Origin: Clostridiales bacterium
GTDB taxonomy: Bacteria > Bacillota > Clostridia > Oscillospirales > Oscillospiraceae
NCBI GenBank assembly: GCA_021201475.1
Contig: JAJQEV010000001.1
Span: forward strand, 1-60,403
Length of the DNA: 60,403 bases
Direction of reading: 5' to 3'
Shown: positions 1 to 8,017 of the stretch, piece after piece
Layout: the number at the start of each line of letters is the position of its first letter
Numbering within the stretch: position 1 is the first letter of the stretch
Position numbers and translations under genes: made by a program
The notes under the pieces: model-generated
Seen by the model: only the letters and a program-made list of their open reading frames with translations
What the model was told of the DNA's origin: nothing
The model's database searches: none

Positions 1-66
1 CCATGCGAGTCGCTGACGCAAATTTCCTCGCAATCCGCTCTCGTCCATTTATTCAGAGGTTCCCTA
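1..66. repeat. Right end of a dispersed MITE-like repeat
   Basis: These 66 bases match 24805-24870 with only three mismatches visible by eye. The match stops at the end of the terminal inverted repeat of the complete copy at 24554-24870 (here ending GGTTCCCTA). The rest of this copy lies outside the window. It sits upstream of the MATE gene promoter. Confidence 0.85.
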
Positions 67-139
67 AATTTCCGACCCATGCCCGTTTTTCCGCAGAGGT
101 TGCCCGGGAAAAAATTCTTTCCGCCTTGTCAGTCTGAAC

Positions 140-168
140 TTGATGCTTAACCCTATTCGATGTATAAT
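140..168 (+). promoter_or_regulatory. Sigma-A-type promoter of the MATE gene
   Basis: TTGATG at 140-145 and TATAAT at 163-168 are separated by 17 bases. A transcript would begin near 175, which rules out the earlier in-frame ATG at 140 and supports the start at 200. Confidence 0.7.
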
Positions 169-199
169 AATAAAAAACAGCGAAGGGGACATAGACATT

Positions 200-1594
200 A
201 TGGCAGCAATGACCGAGCAGCAGAAAGTAGAACTCTTTGAACGAACGCCAATCCCCAACGCCGTGATGACAATGGCCCTCCCCACTGTGGCAAGCTCCCT
301 GGTGATGGTGCTTTACAGTCTGGCCGACACCTACTTCGTGGGTATGCTCAACGACCCGGTGGCGACGGCGGCCGTCACCCTGGCCTCTCCGGTACTGCTG
401 GCCTTTAACGCTCTGAACAACCTGTTCGGCGTGGGCAGCTCCAGCCTGATGAGCCGTTCCCTGGGCAGCAAGGACTATGACACCGTCCGCCGCACCTCCG
501 CGCTGGGCTTTTACTGCGCGCTGTTTTGCAGCCTGCTGCTCTCTGTGGGCTGCACCGTGCTGAAAACCCCGCTGCTGAACCTTCTGGGGGCGGACACCGA
601 TACCTGGCTTGCCACGTCCAACTATATGCTCTGGACAGTCACCTGCGGCGCAGCACCCGCTATCCTCAACGTCGTCCTGGCGAACATGGTTCGTTCGGAG
701 GGGGCCGCAGTGAACGCCAGCATCGGCACCATGAGCGGCTGCCTGCTGAACATTGTCCTGGACCCCATCTTCATCCTGCCCTGGGGCCTGAATATGGGGG
801 CGGCAGGAGCAGGACTGGCCACCTTCCTGTCCAACTGCGTGGCGTGCCTGTACTTCTTTGTCCTACTGTTTGTCCGGCGGGGGAAAACCTTCGTCAGCAT
901 CTCCCCCAGAGATTTGCAATGGAACCGCCGCATCTTCCTCCAGATTTGCAGCGTCGGCATTCCGGCAGCCATTCAAAATCTGCTGAACGTCACCGGCATG
1001 ACCGTGCTGAACAACTTCACCGCTGTTTTCGGCGCGGACGCCGTCTCCGCCATGGGCATCGCCCACAAAATCGCCATGGTGCCCATGTATGTGGCTATGG
1101 GCGTCTCCCAGGGTATTATGCCGTTGGTCAGCTATAACTACGCCAGCAAGGGCTACCGCCGGATGAAGCAGGTCGTCCTCTTTGCAGGGGGCATCTCACT
1201 GGCACTGATGGTGCTTGGCACAGGGGTCTGCCTTCTGGGCAGCGGCCCGCTGATCAGCCTGTTTATGGAGAACGAATCCGTTGTTGCTTACGGCAAGGTT
1301 TTTCTCCGGGGTATGTCGCTGGCAATGCCCTTCCTGGGTCTTGACTTTTTGGCTGTGGGCGTGTTCCAGGCCTGCGGCATGGGCCGGAATGCGCTGGTGT
1401 TCGCCATCCTGCGAAAGGTGGTGCTGGAGATTCCCGCTCTTATCATCCTGAACAGGCTCTGGCCGCTGTACGGTCTGGCCTACGCCCAGCTGGTGGCTGA
1501 GGTTGTGCTGGCCGTTGCCGCCGTGGTTATGTTGGGGCGCATTTTCCATTCTCTACAGGAATCTGACGAAACGGTTAAAGAACCATCGGCGTAA
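200..1594 (+). CDS. MATE-family multidrug/cation efflux transporter
   Basis: A 464-residue integral membrane protein of the MATE family. These proteins export drugs, cationic toxins or metabolites from the cytoplasm in exchange for Na+ or H+. The length and about twelve hydrophobic segments in two similar halves fit the family. The N-terminal half carries the typical stretch PTVASSLVMVLYSLADTYFV, and the C-terminal half has SQGIMPLVSYNYAS. The start at ATG 200 is chosen because GAAGGGG lies just upstream and the promoter covers the earlier ATG. It is a single-gene unit. The substrate cannot be told from sequence. Confidence 0.9.
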   Translation: MAAMTEQQKVELFERTPIPNAVMTMALPTVASSLVMVLYSLADTYFVGMLNDPVATAAVTLASPVLLAFNALNNLFGVGSSSLMSRSLGSKDYDTVRRTSALGFYCALFCSLLLSVGCTVLKTPLLNLLGADTDTWLATSNYMLWTVTCGAAPAILNVVLANMVRSEGAAVNASIGTMSGCLLNIVLDPIFILPWGLNMGAAGAGLATFLSNCVACLYFFVLLFVRRGKTFVSISPRDLQWNRRIFLQICSVGIPAAIQNLLNVTGMTVLNNFTAVFGADAVSAMGIAHKIAMVPMYVAMGVSQGIMPLVSYNYASKGYRRMKQVVLFAGGISLALMVLGTGVCLLGSGPLISLFMENESVVAYGKVFLRGMSLAMPFLGLDFLAVGVFQACGMGRNALVFAILRKVVLEIPALIILNRLWPLYGLAYAQLVAEVVLAVAAVVMLGRIFHSLQESDETVKEPSA

Positions 1595-1874
1595 TGATTG
1601 CGTGCTTTGCAGGGAAGCGGCAACCGTCCTGCTCTCCGGAAACAGGTGCAAACGTGCTGCTATCCCGCTGTTTAAGCAATCTTCCTGCACAAAAACGTCC
1701 CATTCTATCAATAGCGTGCCCCGTCCGCCCGTCGTCGCCCTGCGCGCCATATACGGGGCAGGATTGTGCGCTATGGAAAAATGGAAAATTATGGTAAATT
1801 CAGGCTGTTATGTGCACCAATTTCGAATTATGGAATTTTTTTAGAAAAATTTTGCAATTTCGCCCATTTTCTCC
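1595..1874. other. Intergenic region without a recognisable gene
   Basis: Short overlapping frames here show no family resemblance and no good ribosome binding site. The stretch 1834-1851 is AT-rich with a 7-bp inverted repeat (AATTTTT-TTAG-AAAAATT) just upstream of the sigma-H-like promoter. It could be an UP element or a regulator site; nothing firmer can be said. Confidence 0.4.
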
Positions 1875-1902
1875 TTGACTTCTTTCAAAAAGCTGGTATA
1901 CT
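1875..1902 (+). promoter_or_regulatory. Promoter of the sigma-H-like gene
   Basis: TTGACT at 1875-1880 and TATACT at 1897-1902 with a 16-base spacer, followed by a short leader and GGGAG seven bases before ATG 1957. Confidence 0.65.
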
Positions 1903-1956
1903 TATTGCTATGGAAATATCTGCAAATAAACTGTTTCGCCGCATGGGAGCGTGTTC

Positions 1957-2904
1957 ATGGCTTTTGATTATTCCGGGCTTTCTGATGAAGCGCTTTGTGC
2001 GTCGGCACAGGATGGAGATCGCGTTGCGGAGGAGGCCCTGGTGCTTCGCTACGAGCGGCTGGTCACCCGTCTTTCCCGCCCGCTGTTCCTGATGGGCGGG
2101 GACACGGAGGACCTGATTCAGGAAGGTATGCTGGGCCTCATCTACGCCGTGCGGGATTATGACGCCTCCCGTGGCGCTCCGTTCCAAAGCTTTGCAGAAA
2201 TTTGCATTAGAAACCGGCTGTTCTCCGCTGTGCGCAGCGCGGCAGGGAAACAGCACACCCCACTCAACGATTCCGTTCCCATCGAAACCCCTCTTTTAGA
2301 CACGCAGATTCAGCTTTCCACTATGCAGGTGGTTGATCCGGAGGATCAACTGATTTCCCGCGAGACGCTGGAAGAAAAGATAACCTCCCTCTACGGCAGG
2401 CTATCCGGTTTCGAAGCAAAGGTGCTTGACCTCTATCTTAGTGGCCTTTCCTATTCGGAAATCGCAATTCAGGTTGGACGCTCCCAAAAATCTGTAGACA
2501 ACGCCATTCAGCGTGTACACAGGAAGTGTTCCCTGACGAGTTCTCCCCAGGCGTTCTCAGCAAAAGCTGACCGCATAAATTCTGTCCAGAAGGACGCAAA
2601 ATGTCAGAAAAGAGAGGGTATCAGTATGTTCGAAGATAAGACCTTAGTCTGCAAGGAATGTGGCAACGAGTTCGTGTTCACCGCCGGTGAGCAGGAGTTC
2701 TACGCGGAGCACGGCTTCCAGAACGAGCCCCAGCGCTGCAAGGCCTGCCGCGACGCTCGGAAGAATTCCGCCCGCGCGCCCCGTCAGTTCTTCACCGCTG
2801 TCTGCGCCAAGTGCGGCGGCGAAGCCCGCGTGCCGTTTGAGCCGAAGAGCGACCGCCCCGTTTATTGCAGCAACTGCTTCGCACAGATGCGGGAAGGGCG
2901 CTGA
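1957..2904 (+). CDS. sigH: Sigma-H-like (SigH) RNA polymerase sigma factor, in frame with a C-terminal zinc-ribbon
   Basis: Residues 1 to about 195 are a sigma-70 family protein most like sporulation sigma-H, which directs RNA polymerase to early sporulation and stationary-phase promoters. Region 2 is seen in GGDTEDLIQEGMLGLIYAV and the following FQSFAEICIRNRL. Region 4 has LSGLSYSEIAIQVGRSQKSV and its recognition helix. No stop codon follows. The frame runs through about 30 low-information residues into a zinc-ribbon protein that has its own ribosome binding site and ATG at 2626. SigH normally ends shortly after region 4. The long ORF may be a true fusion, a loss of the stop codon, or two overlapping translation products. 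The GTG at 1951 is a less likely start. The gene symbol is by similarity. Confidence 0.75.
   Translation: MAFDYSGLSDEALCASAQDGDRVAEEALVLRYERLVTRLSRPLFLMGGDTEDLIQEGMLGLIYAVRDYDASRGAPFQSFAEICIRNRLFSAVRSAAGKQHTPLNDSVPIETPLLDTQIQLSTMQVVDPEDQLISRETLEEKITSLYGRLSGFEAKVLDLYLSGLSYSEIAIQVGRSQKSVDNAIQRVHRKCSLTSSPQAFSAKADRINSVQKDAKCQKREGISMFEDKTLVCKECGNEFVFTAGEQEFYAEHGFQNEPQRCKACRDARKNSARAPRQFFTAVCAKCGGEARVPFEPKSDRPVYCSNCFAQMREGR
2626..2904 (+). CDS. Zinc-ribbon protein (probable zf-trcl plus CxxC-x17-CxxC), internal start
   Basis: From ATG 2626 a 92-residue protein can be made, with GAGGG seven bases upstream. It holds two zinc-binding units. The first is CKEC...CKAC (Cys 9, 12, 38, 41), as in the family called probable zinc-ribbon. 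The second is CAKC, then 17 residues, then CSNC (Cys 60, 63, 81, 84). Small proteins of this build are usually separate genes in related bacteria, and their role is unknown, perhaps RNA or protein binding. The good ribosome binding site suggests independent translation although the frame is continuous with the sigma factor. Confidence 0.7.
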   Translation: MFEDKTLVCKECGNEFVFTAGEQEFYAEHGFQNEPQRCKACRDARKNSARAPRQFFTAVCAKCGGEARVPFEPKSDRPVYCSNCFAQMREGR

Positions 2905-2937
2905 ACAGGCCACCTATCTTAACGCAAAAGACGAAAA

Positions 2938-2976
2938 GAGGGCAGGAACCCCGATAAAGGTTCCTGCCCTCTTTTT
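2938..2976. terminator. Bidirectional terminator between the sigH/zinc-ribbon unit and the his cluster
   Basis: A 13-bp perfect stem GAGGGCAGGAACC / GGTTCCTGCCCTC with an 8-base loop, T5 on the plus side and TTTT on the minus side. It serves two convergent transcripts. Confidence 0.9.
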
Positions 2977-3012
2977 CTGTTTTTCCGTTCTGCCTTTCCC
3001 GCAGGCGGCAAG

Positions 3013-3630
3013 TCAGGTATTCAGGTTCGTCTGCCGGAACTGCTTCAGGTTTCCGGTCGTTTCGCTGCGGCGCTCCAGCTCGTCCGCCAGGGCGTCCATG
3101 GAAATGCCCTTGCAGAGCATCATCGCCAGCAGATGATAGAGCAGATCCGCCGCTTCGTAGGCGACGGCCTCCCCGTCCCCGTTTTTAGCCGCAATCAGCA
3201 GCAGGCTGCACGCCTCGCCCACCTTTTTCAGAATCTTGTCCAGCCCCTCGTGGAAGAGATAGGCTGTGTAGGAATCCCCTTTCTTCTGAACGCTGCGCTC
3301 CAGAATCACCTGAGACAGCTCATCCAGCGTCTTGCCCTCCGAGGCGCAGCGGATGTTCAGCTGCTCCATCACATCATCCAGCGGAACGTCAAGGGCACAG
3401 AGCAGCACCGTCAGGTGGTACAGCACGTCGTTCAGCTCGCCTACGGTGTCCCCTTCGTCGTCGCCCTTGGCCGCAATCACTGCTTCAAAGGTTTCCTCGC
3501 CGCACTTTTTCAAAATCTTGTCCAGCCCCTGCCGATAAAGGTAGCAGGTGTAGGACTTCGGGTCTCCCCCGCCCTTCCGGGCCAGCGCCACCTGATACTG
3601 GCAGTCCACGGCCTCCTGTACGCGCATCAT
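3013..3630 (-). CDS. hisE: Phosphoribosyl-ATP pyrophosphatase with two tandem HisE domains
   Basis: HisE removes pyrophosphate from phosphoribosyl-ATP in the second step of histidine synthesis. The protein has 205 residues, about twice the usual length, because the domain occurs twice. Copy 1 (about 26-95) keeps the MazG-type acidic residues E45, E46, E49 and E65/D68. Copy 2 (about 120-190) keeps E159/D162 and the YH pair but reads GEACSL at 138-143, so two acids of the first motif are lost. Both copies share the SYT, GLDKILKK and LYHL landmarks. Only copy 1 looks fully catalytic; copy 2 may be structural, replacing the second subunit of the normal oligomer. The start is ATG 3630, which overlaps the hisI stop as ATGA. 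Confidence 0.9.
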   Translation of the reverse strand: MMRVQEAVDCQYQVALARKGGGDPKSYTCYLYRQGLDKILKKCGEETFEAVIAAKGDDEGDTVGELNDVLYHLTVLLCALDVPLDDVMEQLNIRCASEGKTLDELSQVILERSVQKKGDSYTAYLFHEGLDKILKKVGEACSLLLIAAKNGDGEAVAYEAADLLYHLLAMMLCKGISMDALADELERRSETTGNLKQFRQTNLNT

Positions 3631-3956
3631 TCTGTATCCTCCCAAATGTCATTGAAGAAGCAACTCCTGGCTCCGGTGTGGCAGGTGGGTCCCACCGGGT
3701 CGCAGAGGTAGAGCAGAGTATCCGTGTCGCAGTCGGTAATCATCTTCTTCACATAGAGGTAGTGGCCGCTGCTCTCCCCCTTGTTCCACAGGGTTTGACG
3801 GCTGCGGCTCCAGAACCAGGCGGTGTGAGTTTTCAGCGTCAGCTCATAGGCCTCCGCGTTGGTGAAGCCCAGCATGAGGATGTCCTTAGTGGCCCTGTCC
3901 TGGATGATGACCGGAATCAGCTCAGATTTCTGAAAGAGGTCTTTTGTCTCAATCAT
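3627..3956 (-). CDS. hisI: Phosphoribosyl-AMP cyclohydrolase
   Basis: A 109-residue cytoplasmic enzyme that opens the adenine ring of phosphoribosyl-AMP, the third step of histidine synthesis. The family motifs are complete: [17 protein letters not shown], then [10 protein letters not shown] for metal binding, then the zinc-binding [12 protein letters not shown]. It stands alone rather than fused to HisE, but the two genes overlap by four bases (ATGA), which points to translational coupling. It also overlaps the hisF stop upstream in the same way. Confidence 0.95.
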   Translation of the reverse strand: MIETKDLFQKSELIPVIIQDRATKDILMLGFTNAEAYELTLKTHTAWFWSRSRQTLWNKGESSGHYLYVKKMITDCDTDTLLYLCDPVGPTCHTGARSCFFNDIWEDTE

Positions 3957-4726
3957 ACGCTCCCCTCCCCTGTTCGCACAGGAATGCCCTCCTGCCGCAG
4001 ATATGCCTTCACCTGGGGCACCGTCAGTTCCCCGTAGTGGAACAGGGAGGCCGCCAGGGCCGCGTCCGCGTCCGCCTCCCGGAACACCTCCGCAAAGTGC
4101 GCCAGCGAACCGCAGCCGCCGGAGGCAATCACCGGAATGCTGACCGCATCGGTGATGGCCTTCGTCATCTCCAGGTCAAAGCCCTGCTTCGTCCCGTCGG
4201 CGTCCATGCTGGTTAGGAGGATCTCTCCCGCGCCCAGGGCTTCGCCCCGCTTCGCCCATGCCACGGCATCCAGGCCGGTGGGGGTGCGCCCACCGGCCAC
4301 CACCACCTCATAGCCGCCCTCCGGGCGGTGGCGGGCGTCGATGGCCAGCACCACGCACTGGCTGCCAAAGCGTTCCGCCGCCCTGGAAATCAGGGAGGGG
4401 TCTTTCACCGCTGCTGAATTGACGCTGATTTTGTCCGCACCGGCCCGGAGCAGCTCCTGGAAGTCCTCCAGCGTGCGGATGCCACCTCCCACCGTCACCG
4501 GCACAAAGACCTTCTGCACCGTCCGGCGCACCACGTCCGCCACGGTTTTTCTGGCCTCGTAGGTGGCAGTGATGTCCAGAAAGACGATTTCATCCGCCCC
4601 CTGGTCGGAATAGTAGGTGGCAAGTTCCACCGGGTCGCCGGCGTCCCGGATGTTGACAAAGTTGACGCCCTTCACCACCCGGCCGTCCCGCACGTCCAGG
4701 CAGGGAATAATTCGTTTTGCTAACAT
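3953..4726 (-). CDS. hisF: Imidazole glycerol phosphate synthase, cyclase subunit
   Basis: A 257-residue (beta-alpha)8 barrel. With HisH it turns PRFAR and ammonia into imidazole glycerol phosphate and AICAR. The N-terminus [20 protein letters not shown] holds the catalytic Asp of the family, and the second phosphate-binding half has [16 protein letters not shown]. The length is normal. It lies 12 bases after hisA and overlaps hisI by ATGA. Confidence 0.96.
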   Translation of the reverse strand: MLAKRIIPCLDVRDGRVVKGVNFVNIRDAGDPVELATYYSDQGADEIVFLDITATYEARKTVADVVRRTVQKVFVPVTVGGGIRTLEDFQELLRAGADKISVNSAAVKDPSLISRAAERFGSQCVVLAIDARHRPEGGYEVVVAGGRTPTGLDAVAWAKRGEALGAGEILLTSMDADGTKQGFDLEMTKAITDAVSIPVIASGGCGSLAHFAEVFREADADAALAASLFHYGELTVPQVKAYLRQEGIPVRTGEGSV

Positions 4727-4738
4727 AGCTTCCTCCCG

Positions 4739-5467
4739 TCAGGGCTGAGCCTGGCTGCCGCCGTCTGCCACGGCCTCCGCCAGGTCGATGGTACCCGCAT
4801 AGTAGGCCTTGCCGATGATGGCTCCGTACAGCCCCATGGCGGCCAGCGCCCGAATATCCTCGTTATTGTGGACGCCGCCGGAGGCCACAATCTGACAAGT
4901 AGTAGCCCTTTGCAGCTCCTCCAGCGCCCGGAAGGAGGGGCCGGACAACATTCCGTCGGTGTCAATGTCCGTGAAAATCAGGGTTTGCACCCCAAGGGCC
5001 TCCATCTGCCGGGCAAAGGTCAGGTAGTGCAGGCCGCTGCCCACCTCCCAACCGGCGGTTTTCACCTCGCCGTTTTTGGCGTCCACCCCCACAGCAATGC
5101 GGGGGCCGTAGACCTGCACCGCCGCCGCCACAAACTCCGGATGGGATACCGCCGCCGAGCCGATGACAAAGCGCCACACACCCAGCGCGTCCAGTTCCCG
5201 CAAGTCTGACATGGAGCGGATGCCGCCTCCCAGCTCCACCAGCAGGCCGGTCTCCTGAATGACCCGCTGGACGATGGCGCTGTTGACCCGTTGGCCGCTG
5301 CGGGCGCCGTCCAAATCCACTATATGAATCACCCTGGCCCCTGCGGCGGCGTACTCCTGCGCCACCGCCACCGGGTCCCCCGCCACCTGATGAACGGTGG
5401 CGAAATCCCCTTTGTAGAGCCGGACGACCTTCTGTTCCTTCAAATCAATGGCAGGTTCGATGATCAT
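4739..5467 (-). CDS. hisA: ProFAR isomerase (phosphoribosylformimino-AICAR-P isomerase)
   Basis: A 242-residue (beta-alpha)8 barrel that isomerises ProFAR to PRFAR in histidine synthesis. It is recognised by the N-terminal IIEPAIDLKEQKVVRLYKGD with the general-base Asp, by GARVIHIVDLDGA, and by the late FTDIDTDGMLSGP with the second catalytic Asp. Phosphate-binding loops GGGIRS and ASGGV are present. The start overlaps the hisH stop as ATGA. No sign of the bifunctional PriA form was sought beyond the normal length. Confidence 0.95.
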   Translation of the reverse strand: MIIEPAIDLKEQKVVRLYKGDFATVHQVAGDPVAVAQEYAAAGARVIHIVDLDGARSGQRVNSAIVQRVIQETGLLVELGGGIRSMSDLRELDALGVWRFVIGSAAVSHPEFVAAAVQVYGPRIAVGVDAKNGEVKTAGWEVGSGLHYLTFARQMEALGVQTLIFTDIDTDGMLSGPSFRALEELQRATTCQIVASGGVHNNEDIRALAAMGLYGAIIGKAYYAGTIDLAEAVADGGSQAQP

Positions 5468-6072
5468 TTCGTCAGCCCTCCAAAGTTTTTCAGCATGGTG
5501 AGACCAATGTCGCCGGATTTCTCCGGGTGGAACTGGGTGCCGAACACCAGGCCGTTCTGCACCGCCGCCGTCACCGTGGTGCCATAGTCCGTGGTGGCGA
5601 TAACGGTTTCGGGATTGCTTGCCTTCCCCCAGAAGGAGTGGACAAAGTAAACGTAAATCTCCTCCGGCAGGCCGTCAAACAGCGGGGAAGGGTTGGGATA
5701 GCGGAGGCTGTTCCAGCCGATGTGGGGCAGCTTGTACGCCGTCTCGATCCGCTCCACGCTGCCGGGCACCAAGCCCAGCCCTTCACAGGGACGCACCTCC
5801 GTCCCCCGCTCAAACAGCAGCTGCATCCCCAGGCAGATGCCCAGCATGGGCTTCCGCCTGCTCTCCTGCCGAAGCGCGTCCATCAAGCCAGTCACCCGCA
5901 GCTGCTCCGCCGCGTCCGGGAAGGCCCCGACGCCGGGGAGGATGATGCCGTCCGCCAGCTCCAGCTCTCGTTTGTCCGACGTGACCTTTGTGGCAAAGCC
6001 CAGGTACTGCATGGCGTTGTTCACGCTCATTAAATTTCCTACGTTGTAGTCAACCACTGCAAGATAGCCCAT
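5464..6072 (-). CDS. hisH: Imidazole glycerol phosphate synthase, glutamine amidotransferase subunit
   Basis: A 202-residue class-I glutamine amidotransferase that feeds ammonia to HisF. The nucleophile Cys lies in KPMLGICLGMQLLFE, and the His/Glu pair in GTQFHPEKSG. The start is placed at ATG 6072 (MGYLAVVDYNVGN), preceded by AAAGGAGGG; an upstream in-frame ATG at 6132 lies inside hisD. Only 22 bases separate it from the hisD stop, the place where hisC and hisB stand in many Firmicutes clusters. Confidence 0.95.
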   Translation of the reverse strand: MGYLAVVDYNVGNLMSVNNAMQYLGFATKVTSDKRELELADGIILPGVGAFPDAAEQLRVTGLMDALRQESRRKPMLGICLGMQLLFERGTEVRPCEGLGLVPGSVERIETAYKLPHIGWNSLRYPNPSPLFDGLPEEIYVYFVHSFWGKASNPETVIATTDYGTTVTAAVQNGLVFGTQFHPEKSGDIGLTMLKNFGGLTK

Positions 6073-6094
6073 GGTCGGCCCTCCTTTCAGCCGG

Positions 6095-7375
6095 TCACGC
6101 CTCTTCAAATCGGACGTGGACGGCGTTGGCATGGGCGGTCAGATGCTCCGCCTGGGCGAACGTCTCCACCTCCTGGTGCATTGGCTCCAGTGTCTCCCTG
6201 GAGAACTCCAGCACGGACATGGTTTTCAGGAAAGAATCCACGCTGAGGGGGGAGAAGAACCGCGCCGTGCCGCTGGTGGGCAGCACATGGTCGGGCCCCG
6301 CCAGATAGTCCCCCAGAGGTTCCGGCGCCCAACTGCCCAGGAACACGGCTCCCGCGTTTTTGATGAGGGGCAGCACCGCTCTGGGATTTTCTGTGCAGAT
6401 TTCCAGATGCTCCGGCGCTTCCAGGTTGGCCAGCTCCGCCGCCCGCTCCATCGTGTCGCAGACGATGGCCGCGCCGAAGTCCCGGAAAGACGCCTCCATG
6501 ATGTCCTTCCGGCTGAGGTAGGCCATTTGACGGACGATTTCCTTGTCAACCGCCTCCGCCAACTCCTTGCTGGTGGTGATGAGCATGGCAGAAGCCATGC
6601 GGTCATGCTCCGCCTGGCTCATCAGGTCCGCCGCCACAAATTTGGGGTTGGCCGTCTCGTCCGCCAGCACCAGCACCTCAGAAGGGCCGGCCACCATGTC
6701 AATGTCCAGCGTGCCGTAGGCCAGGCGCTTGGCCGCCGCCACATAGGCGTTCCCAGGGCCCACCAGCTTGTCCACCTTGGGGATAAAGCCCGTGCCGTAG
6801 GTCAGGGCAGCCACCGCCTGAATGCCGCCTACGCCGATGACCCGGTCTACACCGGCGATTTTAGCCGCCGCCAGCACCGCCTGATTCAGGTTGCTGGTGG
6901 GGGGCGTCACCATGACGATTTCCTCCACACCGGCTACTTTGGCGGGCACCGCATTCATCAGCACCGAGGAGGGATAGGCCGCCGTGCCGCCGGGTACATA
7001 GATACCCACCCGGGTCAATCCCCGCACAATGCGGCCCACCTGGCCGCCGTCCGGGCTGACCCACTCCATGGTTTTTGCCAACAGGTGCTCGTTATAGTCC
7101 CGGATGTTGGCGGCGGCGTGCTCCATGGCCTGAATCAGCGCCGGGTCACAGCCGTCATAGGCCGCCTGCAGCTCCGCCTGAGAGAACTCTCTCGGCTCCG
7201 CCTTGTCAAATTGCAGGGAGTACTTGCGCACGGCTTCATAGCCATTGACCCGCACGTCCTCCATGACGGCGGCGGCGGTGCGGTTGATTTCCTCCCCCGC
7301 CTGAGCCGCGCGGAAACGTAGCCGCCCGATCAGCGCCAGCTCCGCCGCTCCATCCGCTTTTACGATTGGCAGCAT
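6095..7375 (-). CDS. hisD: Histidinol dehydrogenase
   Basis: A 426-residue zinc- and NAD-dependent enzyme that oxidises L-histidinol to L-histidine in two steps, the last reaction of the pathway. Typical stretches are GLTRVGIYVPGGTAAYPSSV, the GPGNAYVAAAKRLAYG region, the active-site PSEVLVLADE, and the C-terminal GPDHVLPTSGTARFFSPLSV. The length is normal. It abuts hisG exactly (TAA then ATG). Confidence 0.96.
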   Translation of the reverse strand: MLPIVKADGAAELALIGRLRFRAAQAGEEINRTAAAVMEDVRVNGYEAVRKYSLQFDKAEPREFSQAELQAAYDGCDPALIQAMEHAAANIRDYNEHLLAKTMEWVSPDGGQVGRIVRGLTRVGIYVPGGTAAYPSSVLMNAVPAKVAGVEEIVMVTPPTSNLNQAVLAAAKIAGVDRVIGVGGIQAVAALTYGTGFIPKVDKLVGPGNAYVAAAKRLAYGTLDIDMVAGPSEVLVLADETANPKFVAADLMSQAEHDRMASAMLITTSKELAEAVDKEIVRQMAYLSRKDIMEASFRDFGAAIVCDTMERAAELANLEAPEHLEICTENPRAVLPLIKNAGAVFLGSWAPEPLGDYLAGPDHVLPTSGTARFFSPLSVDSFLKTMSVLEFSRETLEPMHQEVETFAQAEHLTAHANAVHVRFEEA

Positions 7376-8017
7376 TTACTTCTCCTCCAATTCCACTTCC
7401 AGTTTGGAAATAAAATCCAAAATCTCGTTCTTATACAGCTTCATGCTGGCCGTGTTGACGATCAGCCGGGCTGAGATTTGAGCCACGTCCTCGATGGGTA
7501 CCAGACCGTTGGCCTTGAGGGTAGCGCCGGTCTCCACAATATCCACAATGCCGTCCGCCAGCCCCAGAATGGGGGCAAGTTCCACGCTGCCCTCGATTTT
7601 GATAACGTCCACGTCCATGCCCTTCCCTGCGAAGAATGCCTTCGTCACGTTGGGGTACTTGGAGGCGATGCGGCGGTGCTTATAGGTGCCGTAGAAGTCG
7701 GTGCCCTCCTTCACCGCCAGGGCGAACCGGCACTTGCCGAAGCCCAAATCCAGCACCTCATAGAAACTGCCGCCCTTTTCCATGATGGTGTCCTTGCCGG
7801 TGATGCCCAAGTCGCAGGTGCCGTGCTGCACATAGGTGATGACGTCCGGCGCTTTGGACAGCACCGCGTCCAGCGGGTAGTTGGGGACGGCGTGGATGAG
7901 CCGCCGACCCGGATGCTGAATAGGGGTACAGTCCAGCCCCGCTCGCTCAAACAGCGCCACGGACTGATCCTGCAAGCGCCCCTTGGTCAGGGCGATGCGC
8001 AAACGATTGCCGCTCAT
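7376..8017 (-). CDS. hisG: ATP phosphoribosyltransferase, short-form catalytic subunit
   Basis: A 213-residue short-form HisG, which joins ATP and PRPP in the first, committed step of histidine synthesis. It contains LRIALTKGRLQDQS at the N-terminus and the PRPP-loop region DGIVDIVETGATLKANGL. The short form lacks the C-terminal regulatory domain and needs HisZ, encoded directly upstream and overlapping by four bases (ATGA). Confidence 0.95.
   Translation of the reverse strand: MSGNRLRIALTKGRLQDQSVALFERAGLDCTPIQHPGRRLIHAVPNYPLDAVLSKAPDVITYVQHGTCDLGITGKDTIMEKGGSFYEVLDLGFGKCRFALAVKEGTDFYGTYKHRRIASKYPNVTKAFFAGKGMDVDVIKIEGSVELAPILGLADGIVDIVETGATLKANGLVPIEDVAQISARLIVNTASMKLYKNEILDFISKLEVELEEK

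Noticed and set aside
1834-1851. CodY or AbrB site upstream of the sigma-H-like gene
   Set aside because: The AT-rich inverted repeat deviates from the CodY consensus at about four positions and AT-richness alone can explain it.
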